Source: JAJVID01 sp036565725 (GTDB lineage Bacteria > Acidobacteriota > Blastocatellia > RBC074). Taken from it: a DNA stretch of 64,000 nt. Positions 8,979 through 16,523 of the stretch are shown here, one piece after another (the stretch's first letter is position 1; each line of letters starts with the position of its first letter). Under the pieces are notes generated by a model, which made no database searches, was not told the origin of the DNA, and saw nothing but the letters and a program-made list of their open reading frames with translations. The stretch lies in the NCBI GenBank assembly GCA_036565725.1, contig DATCXQ010000925.1, positions 1 to 64,000 of the forward strand, written 5' to 3'. A program made the translations under genes and the position numbers.

Positions 8979-8993
8979 ATAACTATTGGTTAT
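8979..8993. promoter_or_regulatory. LysR-type box ATAAC-N5-GTTAT
   Basis: This is a perfect inverted repeat, ATAAC-TATTG-GTTAT, which fits the T-N11-A pattern of LysR-type operators. It overlaps the ATG of the LysR gene at 8992, where binding could block the gene's own expression (inference). The same gap (8878-8921) holds a partial copy of the palindrome arm and core seen at 11.7 and 26.3 kb. Confidence 0.5.
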
Positions 8994-9900
8994 GAATCAT
9001 TTCGACCTCAATTTGCGGCAACTTCAAACTTTCGTGACGGTCGCGAGGCTCGGCAGTTTCACCCGGGCGGCGCGGCTCCTGCATCTTTCGCAGCCGGCCT
9101 TGACAAAGCAGGTCCGCCAACTGGAAGAGACCTTGGGCGTCCGGCTGTTTGACCGCACGACCAGGACGGTTGAGCTGACCCGCATCGGCAAAGAACTTGC
9201 GCCGGTGGTCACGCAGTTGCTGCAGGAAATCGAGGCGGTCGTGGTAAACACGAAGGAGTTGGCGGCCCAGAGCAGAGGCGTCATCCGGGTCGCCTCGCTT
9301 CCTTCCATTTCCTCGACGATTCTCCCCACGGCCGTCGCCCGATTTAAGGGAAATTATCCGGGAATCTCGGTCGTTCTGAAAGACGTCATCGCGCAGCGTC
9401 TGGTTACAATGGTCAAAGCCGAGGAGGTGGATTTCGGGATTGGGAGCTTGAATGTGGCGGATCCCGAAGTCCGATTTTCCCTGCTTCTGACGGACCGAAT
9501 GATCGCTGTTTTTCCGCCGGGGTCCGCACTCGAGCGAAAGAAGGCGATCGGGTTGAGAGATCTGGTCGGCCTGCCACTGGTGGTAATGGAGCCCGGCAGC
9601 AGCGTGCGTAAATTGGTCGATCAGGCCTTCGAGTCGATCGGCGAATTGGTCAGGCCCGCGTTCGAGGCGACCTATATGTCCACCGCCGCGGGCATGGTCA
9701 AGGCCGGGCTGGGGGTCACGATCCTTCCCTCCTCCGCCTTTGAAACGGTAGAACTAACCGGCCTTCGCAGTCGCCCGATCAAGAATCCCGCCCTCACCAG
9801 GGAAATCGGAGTCATCGAGAAGAACGGACGCTCACTCTCGCCCGCCGCCGAAAGCTTCTTGAAAACATTGAAAGCGGTTTGCAAGGAGTTGAGTTCGTGA
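8992..9900 (+). CDS. LysR-family transcriptional regulator
   Basis: This 302-residue regulator has an N-terminal winged helix-turn-helix (about 5-65; FTRAARLLHLSQPALTKQVR) and a C-terminal periplasmic-binding-like effector domain. The ATG at 8992 is preferred over a TTG two codons earlier because LysR proteins typically begin within a few residues of LRQLQTFVTVA. It is transcribed away from the secreted esterase at 7595-8854, the classic arrangement for a LysR regulator and its target. The effector is unknown. I found no other gene beside it that it would more obviously control. Confidence 0.93.
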   Translation: MNHFDLNLRQLQTFVTVARLGSFTRAARLLHLSQPALTKQVRQLEETLGVRLFDRTTRTVELTRIGKELAPVVTQLLQEIEAVVVNTKELAAQSRGVIRVASLPSISSTILPTAVARFKGNYPGISVVLKDVIAQRLVTMVKAEEVDFGIGSLNVADPEVRFSLLLTDRMIAVFPPGSALERKKAIGLRDLVGLPLVVMEPGSSVRKLVDQAFESIGELVRPAFEATYMSTAAGMVKAGLGVTILPSSAFETVELTGLRSRPIKNPALTREIGVIEKNGRSLSPAAESFLKTLKAVCKELSS

Positions 9901-10054
9901 ACGCGCGACCGCGCTTTGATCATGCGACATAAAATGAGAGCAGAGCCATGCCGTACTTTCCTTTTTTGCTCTTCTTTTTTTGATAGCTATGACTGATTAT
10001 TCTGGCGCCAGAAGGATCAAAATCGTGGCTGGACATGGACGCCTTTGCTCAGGT

Positions 10055-10074
10055 CCCGGCTTTGAAAAGCCGGG
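10055..10074. repeat. Short palindrome in LysR-M20 gap
   Basis: CCCGGCTTT and AAAGCCGGG form a tight hairpin. Similar GCCGG hairpins lie near 890 and 50635. The gap 9901-10196 also contains GTCGACGACTAAAGTCG at about 10139, related to the core of the 5.6-kb element. A hairpin this close to the end of the LysR gene could be its terminator, although no T-run follows. Confidence 0.55.
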
Positions 10075-10196
10075 CTAGGATCAGCCGTCGCTGCCGCGAC
10101 TAGGAGGCGTCGTTGCATTATTTTTTCAAAGACCATTAGTCGACGACTAAAGTCGTTACTACATGACCATTTTCTGAGGAGGAAAGCTTAAGCCCT

Positions 10197-11702
10197 ATGT
10201 ACCGCAGAGACTTTGTCAAAACCGCCGCGCTCGGCGCCGCATCCTTCACAATGCCGCGGCATACGCCGGCCGATGATCCCGAAATGCAACCGATATGGGC
10301 GCAGATCGAAAAGCGACATGACGAGACCGTGCGGAGTCTGCAACACTGGATCCGGCAGCCTTCGATCGCCGCCGAGAATCGCGGCATGAAGGAAGGCTGT
10401 GATTTGACTATGCAGATGCTGCGGGAGGCCGGGTTCTCCCAGGTGACAAAAGCGCCAACCGACGGACAGCCAGGCATATTCGCTGTGCTGGACGCCGGCG
10501 CTCCGCGCACGCTTGGCGTTTACTTTATGTATGACGTGAAGCAGGTCGACCCCGCCGAGTGGTCGTCTCCGCCGTTTGAAGCTGCGCTGGTGGATAAGCC
10601 GGGCTTCGGAAAAGTCCTCGTTGGCCGCGGCGCCGTCAATCAGAAAGGCCCGGAAGTCACCTTCCTGGCCGCGCTCCACGCCATCCGCGGCGCGGGCAAA
10701 AAGCTGCCGGTCAATCTGGTGTTTGTGGCTGAAGGCGAGGAAGAGATCGGTTCGCCGCATTTTACGCAGGTGATCCAGCGCCCTGAAGTCCTCTCAGCCT
10801 TGAAGCGATGCGGCGGCGTGTTCATGCCTTTTCCGTCACAGGATCCGGTCGGCGAAGTCACGATCAATCTGGGCGCGAAGGGCGTGATAGAACTCGAACT
10901 GGTGGCGAGCGGCGAACGTTGGGGACGCGGCCCGAAGCGCGATACTCATTCAAGCAACAAGGCGAGGGTGGATAGTCCGGCCTGGCATCTCGTGCAGGCG
11001 CTCAACACGCTCGTCTCGGCCGACGGAAACACTCCAGCGATCGAGCATTTCGCCGACAAAGCGCGTCCGCTGTCAGATGCGGAGAAGAAGATGATCGCCG
11101 TGGCTGCGGGCCGGATCAATGAAGCGGCGACGAAGAAACAGCTCGGCGTAGACCGCTGGATTCGGGACGTGAGTTGGCGCGAAGCGCTCGAAATGTTAGT
11201 CTCACAGCCGACGGTCAATATTGAAGGCCTGGTCGGCGGATATACCGGACCGGGAGGCAAGACCATCCTGCCTTACAAAGCGGTGGCGAAGCTTGATCTG
11301 CGGCTGGTCCCGGATATGACGGCGGCCGAAGCGCTCTCTGCGCTCAAAGCGCATCTGGCGAAACACGGCTTCGGAGACATTGAGGTGAATATGACCGGCG
11401 GCTACGATCCGACCAGTACGGCGGCGAACTCCGCGCTGGTGCAAGCTCAGGTGGCGGTGTATCGGCGGGCGGGGATCGATCCCATCATCATGCCGCGGCT
11501 GGCCGGCTCATGGCCCGGCTATGTCTTCACCGGCGATCCGCTGCGGCTGCCCGCAGGCCATTTCGGTCTGGGTCACGGAGGCGGGGCGCATGCGCCGGAT
11601 GAATACTACGTGATTGAATCGTCCAATCCCAAGGTGCAAGGGATTGACGGCGCGACGCGTTCGTATGTCGAGTATCTCTACGAGTTGGGCCGCCAGGCAT
11701 AG
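10197..11702 (+). CDS. M20-family metallohydrolase, Tat-exported, altered metal site
   Basis: This 501-residue protein of the M20/M25/M40 amidohydrolase family begins with a twin-arginine signal (RRDFVK at 3-8). The family fold is clear: a catalytic domain, a lid domain (about 215-385) and a C-terminal HAPDE motif. The usual GHYDVQPVD motif reads FMYDVKQVD, so the first metal-binding His is Met111. The usual metal-bridging Asp is Asn148 (GRGAVNQKGP). Asp113 and the EGEEEIG general-base motif (179-185) remain. A subgroup with the same changes may exist, so this is probably a subfamily trait and not decay. The substrate, normally a peptide or N-acyl amino acid, is uncertain. Confidence 0.87.
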   Translation: MYRRDFVKTAALGAASFTMPRHTPADDPEMQPIWAQIEKRHDETVRSLQHWIRQPSIAAENRGMKEGCDLTMQMLREAGFSQVTKAPTDGQPGIFAVLDAGAPRTLGVYFMYDVKQVDPAEWSSPPFEAALVDKPGFGKVLVGRGAVNQKGPEVTFLAALHAIRGAGKKLPVNLVFVAEGEEEIGSPHFTQVIQRPEVLSALKRCGGVFMPFPSQDPVGEVTINLGAKGVIELELVASGERWGRGPKRDTHSSNKARVDSPAWHLVQALNTLVSADGNTPAIEHFADKARPLSDAEKKMIAVAAGRINEAATKKQLGVDRWIRDVSWREALEMLVSQPTVNIEGLVGGYTGPGGKTILPYKAVAKLDLRLVPDMTAAEALSALKAHLAKHGFGDIEVNMTGGYDPTSTAANSALVQAQVAVYRRAGIDPIIMPRLAGSWPGYVFTGDPLRLPAGHFGLGHGGGAHAPDEYYVIESSNPKVQGIDGATRSYVEYLYELGRQA

Positions 11703-11884
11703 AGCGGTTTTCAGATCTGCGTACGAGTTAATAGAACACAGGCGCCGCGGATAGAGCGGATTTACGCTGAACTTTGTTGGTTTTATCCGCGCTGACCCGC
11801 GCCCGTCTGCGTCATCAACGTTCCATTGACGGCTTCTTTGTCGCAAACAAATTGCTTACCCGTATACGCAATTGAAAACCGATA
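11702..11884. repeat. Nested palindrome, GGATAGAGCGGAT core, between convergent genes
   Basis: The outer arms are GAGCGGTTTTCAGATCTGCG at the left and CGTATACGCAATTGAAAACC at the right. The core holds GCGGATAGAGCGGATT and, in inverse orientation, TTTTATCCGCG. A second copy lies at 26.3 kb, also between convergent genes, and a fragment lies at 8.9 kb. It fills the space between the M20 and cupin genes and may terminate both transcripts. Confidence 0.8.
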
Positions 11885-11887
11885 TAA

Positions 11888-12259
11888 TTATTTGAGTTCC
11901 ACGCTGATCACATGCCCTTCAGTTTTGCCTATATTCTCCACATGATGAATAACAGGCTCGCTCCAGCGGACCAGTCCGGCTTTACGGAGGGTGTCCACAG
12001 GCTGACCGCCCTTGTCGGTGACGCGGGTGTTGAAGTCCGACAGATAAACCACCACTCGCCGCCCGTGCTGATGCAAAGGTTCGGTCTTGCCCGGCGGCAC
12101 GTGAACCTCCAGCACCCGCACAAACCTGTTCTCGAAAACCAGCTTGTGTGTGTCCGGCGCAACCTTTAGCGGGTCCAGATCTTGCGGAATGGCTGCGCTC
12201 CAACGCCAGCAGACGACCAGGAGCGCGACGATCCCGACCGCGATCAAAATCTTTTTCAT
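11888..12259 (-). CDS. Small exported cupin-domain protein
   Basis: This protein of about 123 residues has one N-terminal membrane or signal helix (KKILIAVGIVALLVVCW) and a single cupin barrel. The barrel includes NRFVRVLEVHVPPGKTEPLH, a GRRVVVYLSD strand and a late HHVENIG motif. The two His clusters could bind a metal, as in other cupins. The start at 12259 is chosen because GAGGAGG lies just upstream; an in-frame codon at 12295 has no such site. Cupins have very varied roles and the sequence gives no substrate. It converges on the M20 gene across a palindrome. Confidence 0.8.
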   Translation of the reverse strand: MKKILIAVGIVALLVVCWRWSAAIPQDLDPLKVAPDTHKLVFENRFVRVLEVHVPPGKTEPLHQHGRRVVVYLSDFNTRVTDKGGQPVDTLRKAGLVRWSEPVIHHVENIGKTEGHVISVELK

Positions 12260-12351
12260 ATGAACCTCCTCAACTGATAAAATGCGCAAGGTCAACAGAT
12301 AAATTTCGTTGACACAAAATTTCGGACAGGCTCTTTTATAGGGAGAATACG

Positions 12352-13065
12352 ATGGATCAGCCTAAATTCTCAATCGGCCCCTACGAGCTGTTTTCTTCAA
12401 TCATTGCAGGCGCCCCATTAATTTTGACCGGAATCCTTATCTATCAGCCCATTTCAGGCGCGCGTGAATTGATACTGAATATCAAGGGCGCCTCTTCATT
12501 GCCCGTCGCGGTCGCGCTGATCCTGAGCGCTTACATACTGGGCGGGCTGAGTTCATTCGTGACGTGGCGTTACTTTCTTCTGTTGTGCCGGATTTTCAAG
12601 ACGGATTACTCCTATTTTGGAACCACGGTCCTTAATAAGATGGCGAAGATAAAACCAGACCTGGATAAAGCGCGCATTGAATCGCTGGACTTTGAAGATC
12701 GCCTTGCCGTTCTATTGTTAAAGAAAGTCGGCCCTATTGCGAAATTGAATCATCTGGACGCGCAGGTGGCGTCTTATCTTCGGATATACGCGCATCAAAC
12801 GACACTGGTCGCAGAGTCATATTCAGCTCAACATATTATGTACAGGGGCTTGTCCTTCGGCTTCCTACTTCTCGCTCTGGCGCTTGTGGGGAATGTCTTT
12901 CGCACGCCGTCTATCTCATTTGAGCAGATAATGCTGCCCTTCATTTCGTTCGTTCTCTGCCTGGCCGCTTTCAGGAGGGCGGTTTCCTTTCGCAGATGGC
13001 GCTACCGCGAAATTCTTCTCAGTTTTTATCACATGACCATTGGAGAGCAACAAAACCCAAAATAA
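12352..13065 (+). CDS. Membrane protein of unknown function
   Basis: This 237-residue protein was not recognised. It has two hydrophobic segments near the N-terminus (about 13-33 and 50-75), a soluble middle with charged residues (about 85-160), and two more hydrophobic segments (about 165-210). This gives a 2+2 membrane layout with a cytoplasmic or periplasmic domain between. GGGAG precedes the ATG. Its sequence is visibly richer in A/T than its neighbours, which may hint at separate origin. It stands alone between the cupin gene and the M16 pair. Confidence 0.7.
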   Translation: MDQPKFSIGPYELFSSIIAGAPLILTGILIYQPISGARELILNIKGASSLPVAVALILSAYILGGLSSFVTWRYFLLLCRIFKTDYSYFGTTVLNKMAKIKPDLDKARIESLDFEDRLAVLLLKKVGPIAKLNHLDAQVASYLRIYAHQTTLVAESYSAQHIMYRGLSFGFLLLALALVGNVFRTPSISFEQIMLPFISFVLCLAAFRRAVSFRRWRYREILLSFYHMTIGEQQNPK

Positions 13066-13210
13066 CGGCGCCGCTTGCTTACGCGCGGCGTTGCGCCAAA
13101 TTCTTTGAAACATTACGCGGGTAACTGCGTTTGCCCAGACGGGGCGACCGAAAACATCCGCCCGGCCCTTCCATTCGTTCCCCGTACAGAGATTGAAAGG
13201 AGATTCTATA

Positions 13211-14617
13211 ATGAAGCATTTACATCGCTTGTTGCGCATGTCGCTAGTTTGCGCTCTCGCGCTTTCAGGCGTAATTGCCCATGCGCAAAGCAAAGCCAAG
13301 CCCTCCGGGGATAAATCCGGAGCGAGCGTTCCCAGAGTCAATTTCAAGGAAGTGAAGCTCAAGAACGGCCTGCGAGTTTTTCTCGTAGAAGACCACAGCG
13401 CGCCGGTCGTCTCGCTCGCGCTGATTTATGACGTCGGCTCTCGCAACGAGAAGCAGGGACGAACCGGATTCGCGCATCTTTTCGAGCACATGATGTTCCA
13501 GGGCTCGGAGAACGTCGGGAAGAGTGAGCATTTCATTTTGATCGAGACCAATGGCGGCCAGATGAATGGCACGACCAATGAAGAACGCACACTCTATTTC
13601 GAGACGCTGCCCAAGAATCAGCTCGACCTCATGCTGTATCTCGAAGCCGACCGCATGCGCGGCCTCGACATCTCGAAAGAGAATCTCGACAACCAGCGCA
13701 ACGCGGTTCAGGAGGAGCGCCGTCTCAGGCTGGACAATCAGCCCTACGGTAAAATGTCCGAGAAATTCGGCGAAACGATATACGACAATTTCGCTTACAA
13801 GCATTCGGTCATAGGCTCGATGGAGGACCTGGGCGCCGCGAGCGTCGAGGACGTGCGCGAATTTTTCCGCGTCTATTACGCGCCGAACAACGCGGTCCTG
13901 GCCCTCGTCGGCGACTTCAAGACTGCTCAGGCGCTCGCCAGGGTCAAAACATATTTCGAGTCCATCCCATCGCAACCCGCGCCGCCCCGCGTAGACGTGG
14001 CCGAGCCGGAGCAGACTTCCGAACGCCGATTCACTACTGACGACCAGCTCGCGCGGCTCCCGCTGCTCAACATCGGATACAAAGGCTACGTCGGCGGCGG
14101 AGCCGACGCTTACGCGCTGCAGGTGCTCGGCACAGTCCTCGGCGGTGGCCAAAGTTCGAGGCTCTATCAAAAGCTGGTCAGGGACTCGCAGCTTGCCCTA
14201 TCGGCTAACAGCTTTGCCAGCGTGAGGCGCGGACCCGGAGCTTTCCGAATCAGCGCGACCGTCGCGCCAGGCAAGAAATATGAAGATGTCGAAGCCATCA
14301 TCTACGACGAGATTGCCCGGCTTCAAAAGGAGCCGATCGCCGATTGGGAGCTGGAAAAAGCGAAACAAGCAGCCAGGCGCGGCGCGGTCGGCTCCCGCCA
14401 AAGCTCGCTCGGTCTGGCCATCAATATTACCGAAGGCATCGTCGCCTGGAATGATCCGAACTACGCGAACACGCGCCTTGAGAAAATCATTGCCGTCACC
14501 AAAGAGGACGTGCAGCGCGTCGCACGAGAATATCTACAGCCCACCAAGCGGACCGTCGGCGTCGCTATTCCGAAAGGGACGTCCATGGCGGCCCCGCCTC
14601 CGGCGGCCAATCAGTAA
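13211..14617 (+). CDS. M16 zinc protease, catalytic subunit, exported
   Basis: This 469-residue M16 (pitrilysin/processing-peptidase) family protein has a signal peptide (1-26, ending AHAQ). The inverted zinc motif HLFEH is intact (His89, Glu92, His93), and the distal Glu ligand is in QEERR at 168-170. Two M16 domains of normal length follow. The start at 13211 has AAGGAG about 8 nt upstream. M16 subunits of this size act as pairs, enclosing small proteins or peptides. The next gene, 45 nt downstream, encodes an inactive partner, so the two probably form one heterodimeric protease in the periplasm. Confidence 0.93.
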   Translation: MKHLHRLLRMSLVCALALSGVIAHAQSKAKPSGDKSGASVPRVNFKEVKLKNGLRVFLVEDHSAPVVSLALIYDVGSRNEKQGRTGFAHLFEHMMFQGSENVGKSEHFILIETNGGQMNGTTNEERTLYFETLPKNQLDLMLYLEADRMRGLDISKENLDNQRNAVQEERRLRLDNQPYGKMSEKFGETIYDNFAYKHSVIGSMEDLGAASVEDVREFFRVYYAPNNAVLALVGDFKTAQALARVKTYFESIPSQPAPPRVDVAEPEQTSERRFTTDDQLARLPLLNIGYKGYVGGGADAYALQVLGTVLGGGQSSRLYQKLVRDSQLALSANSFASVRRGPGAFRISATVAPGKKYEDVEAIIYDEIARLQKEPIADWELEKAKQAARRGAVGSRQSSLGLAINITEGIVAWNDPNYANTRLEKIIAVTKEDVQRVAREYLQPTKRTVGVAIPKGTSMAAPPPAANQ

Positions 14618-14662
14618 GATATGGGCAAACAGGCGGTTTTCCACTCAACAGGAGAGACGAAG

Positions 14663-16195
14663 ATGAATAATACAAACTCTTTTCTCAAACGTATTCTCGC
14701 GGCGCTAAGCCTGGCAGCACTGCTGGCCGCGCCCATTCTTGCGCAAACGCCTCCAGGGCAACAACAAGAGCGCCCGTCGTCGAAGGGCGCTGTCATAAAG
14801 GGCAAGGCCCCGGTAAATAAAGACACGCTTAAGGTCAAACTTCCGAAACCTTATGAAACAAAACTCGGCAATGGATTGCAGGTGCTCGTCCTTGAAGACC
14901 ACAAGCTGCCCAACTTCAATATGCAGATGATCATTTTGAGTGGCGGCATGGCCGATTCCGATCAAGAGGCGGGAACTGCGCAGTACGTCGCCACAATGCT
15001 TCGCGAGGGCACAAAGACGCGGTCGAGCAAACAGATCGCCGAGGATACGGATAGTCTCGGGGCGACGCTCTTTGCCAACGCGGGCCTTTCCTCGACCACC
15101 AGCACGGTTTCGGCTTCCGGGCTGACCGACAACTTCGATCAGATTCTCGAGCTTTTCGCCGACGTGATCCTCAATCCGAGCTTCCCCGCGGACGAGTTGA
15201 CAAAGCTCAAAACGCGCGCGCTGGGGCAAATTCGCTTGCAGCGTTCTCAGCCTGGCTTTCTCGCTCAAGAGAAGTTCTCGAAGGTCATGTATGGCTCACA
15301 CCCGGCCGGGCGCTTCGCGCTGACGGCGGAGCAGATCCAGCGCTTCACGCCGGAAATGCTCCAGAAATTCCATCAGGCGCATTACAAGCCGAACAACGCG
15401 ATCTTCGCCATCGTCGGCGACGTCAAACCTGCGGAGGTCGTCGCCAAACTTGAAAAAACCTTCGCCTCCTGGAAGCCGGGCGACGCGCCAAAGACCGAGA
15501 TTCCTAAAGTCGCCGACACGGGCCCGGGCAAGATATACCTGATCGATCGCCCCAATTCGGCGCAGGCTAATCTGGTGCTCGGAACATTATCAATCGAGCG
15601 GACAGACCCCGATTATTTCGCGCTCGAGGCGATGAATCAGGTTCTAGGCGGCGGCGGAGCCGCTCGGCTTTTTCTCAATTTACGCGAGGACAAAGGCTAT
15701 ACTTACGGCGCTGGCAGCGGCGTCTCCTCCGCTAAATATCGCGGCACGTTTCGGGCCAACACCGAGGTCAGACAAGATGTGACCAAAGGCGCGATGGACG
15801 AGTTAATGAAAGAGCTGAAGCGCATCCGCGACGAGAAAATCCCTGTAGATGAATTCGAGCTATCTAAACGCACCATCATCGGCGGATGGGCATTGCAGCT
15901 TGAATTTCCGCAGGCGGCGCTACAAAACGCCATAACTCAGAAACTCTACGGCCTGCCCGCCGACTACTGGGACACTTATCCCCAGAAGATCGCGGCGGTA
16001 ACCCCGGACGAGGCGCAGCGAGTCGCGCGTAAGTATATAGACCTGGACAAACTGCAAATAATCGTCGTCGGCGACGCGAAGAAACTCGCCGATACTCTCA
16101 AGCAGTTCGGTAAAGTCGAGATTTACAACTCCGAAGGCAAGCTGATCACACCGGCGGAAACTGCGACGGGCGATGGCAGCCGCAGCGGCAACTGA
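14663..16195 (+). CDS. M16 family protein, non-catalytic subunit, exported
   Basis: This 510-residue paralogue of the preceding protease has its own signal peptide (ending about PILAQ). At the place of HxxEH it reads QYVAT (107-111), so both His and the catalytic Glu are gone. The substrate-binding Arg/Tyr motif survives as LREDKGYTYGAGSG in the C-terminal domain. This is the usual division of labour in two-gene M16 systems, in which one subunit cuts and the other holds the substrate. The start at 14663 has GGAGAG upstream; an in-frame ATG at 14621 has none. It is co-transcribed with the catalytic subunit. Confidence 0.92.
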   Translation: MNNTNSFLKRILAALSLAALLAAPILAQTPPGQQQERPSSKGAVIKGKAPVNKDTLKVKLPKPYETKLGNGLQVLVLEDHKLPNFNMQMIILSGGMADSDQEAGTAQYVATMLREGTKTRSSKQIAEDTDSLGATLFANAGLSSTTSTVSASGLTDNFDQILELFADVILNPSFPADELTKLKTRALGQIRLQRSQPGFLAQEKFSKVMYGSHPAGRFALTAEQIQRFTPEMLQKFHQAHYKPNNAIFAIVGDVKPAEVVAKLEKTFASWKPGDAPKTEIPKVADTGPGKIYLIDRPNSAQANLVLGTLSIERTDPDYFALEAMNQVLGGGGAARLFLNLREDKGYTYGAGSGVSSAKYRGTFRANTEVRQDVTKGAMDELMKELKRIRDEKIPVDEFELSKRTIIGGWALQLEFPQAALQNAITQKLYGLPADYWDTYPQKIAAVTPDEAQRVARKYIDLDKLQIIVVGDAKKLADTLKQFGKVEIYNSEGKLITPAETATGDGSRSGN

Positions 16196-16252
16196 TGCGG
16201 CATGGCGTTGAGTTCGAAGTATGGCTAAATCAGAATAACCAACGTTGGGACA

Positions 16253-16336
16253 TCAAACCGTGGAGGACGCAGAGGTACGCAGGGAAAGACCAGTCTTGAT
16301 CGTTCTCTACGCGCCTTTGCGTCCTCCGCGGTTTGA
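16253..16336. repeat. GGACGCAGAGG-type palindrome
   Basis: The arms TCAAACCGTGGAGGACGCAG and CTTTGCGTCCTCCGCGGTTT are inverted near-copies. They resemble the CACAGAGG elements at 7.5 and 30.9 kb in design. The 328-bp gap 16196-16523 contains nothing else recognisable apart from the likely promoter of the next gene. Confidence 0.8.
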
Positions 16337-16523
16337 CTATCTGTACTAATGGAATTCTCCCAGGAGATGGGAAAATAAAGGCAGGATCAAATAAGTCGCG
16401 TGACGGTCTTGATCACTTCTCCGAGGCGGCAAGCGCCTGCCAGGTTTCTCGTCTCACATGGCCTGCGGCGGATATAACATCAACAAGTAGTGAGTTGGCG
16501 CCGCCTATCACAGGAGTTGACTT

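Noticed and set aside
13265..14170. 301-codon open frame on the minus strand
   Set aside because: It lies opposite the M16 protease gene, which has clear catalytic motifs; the antisense frame reflects GC-rich codon bias.
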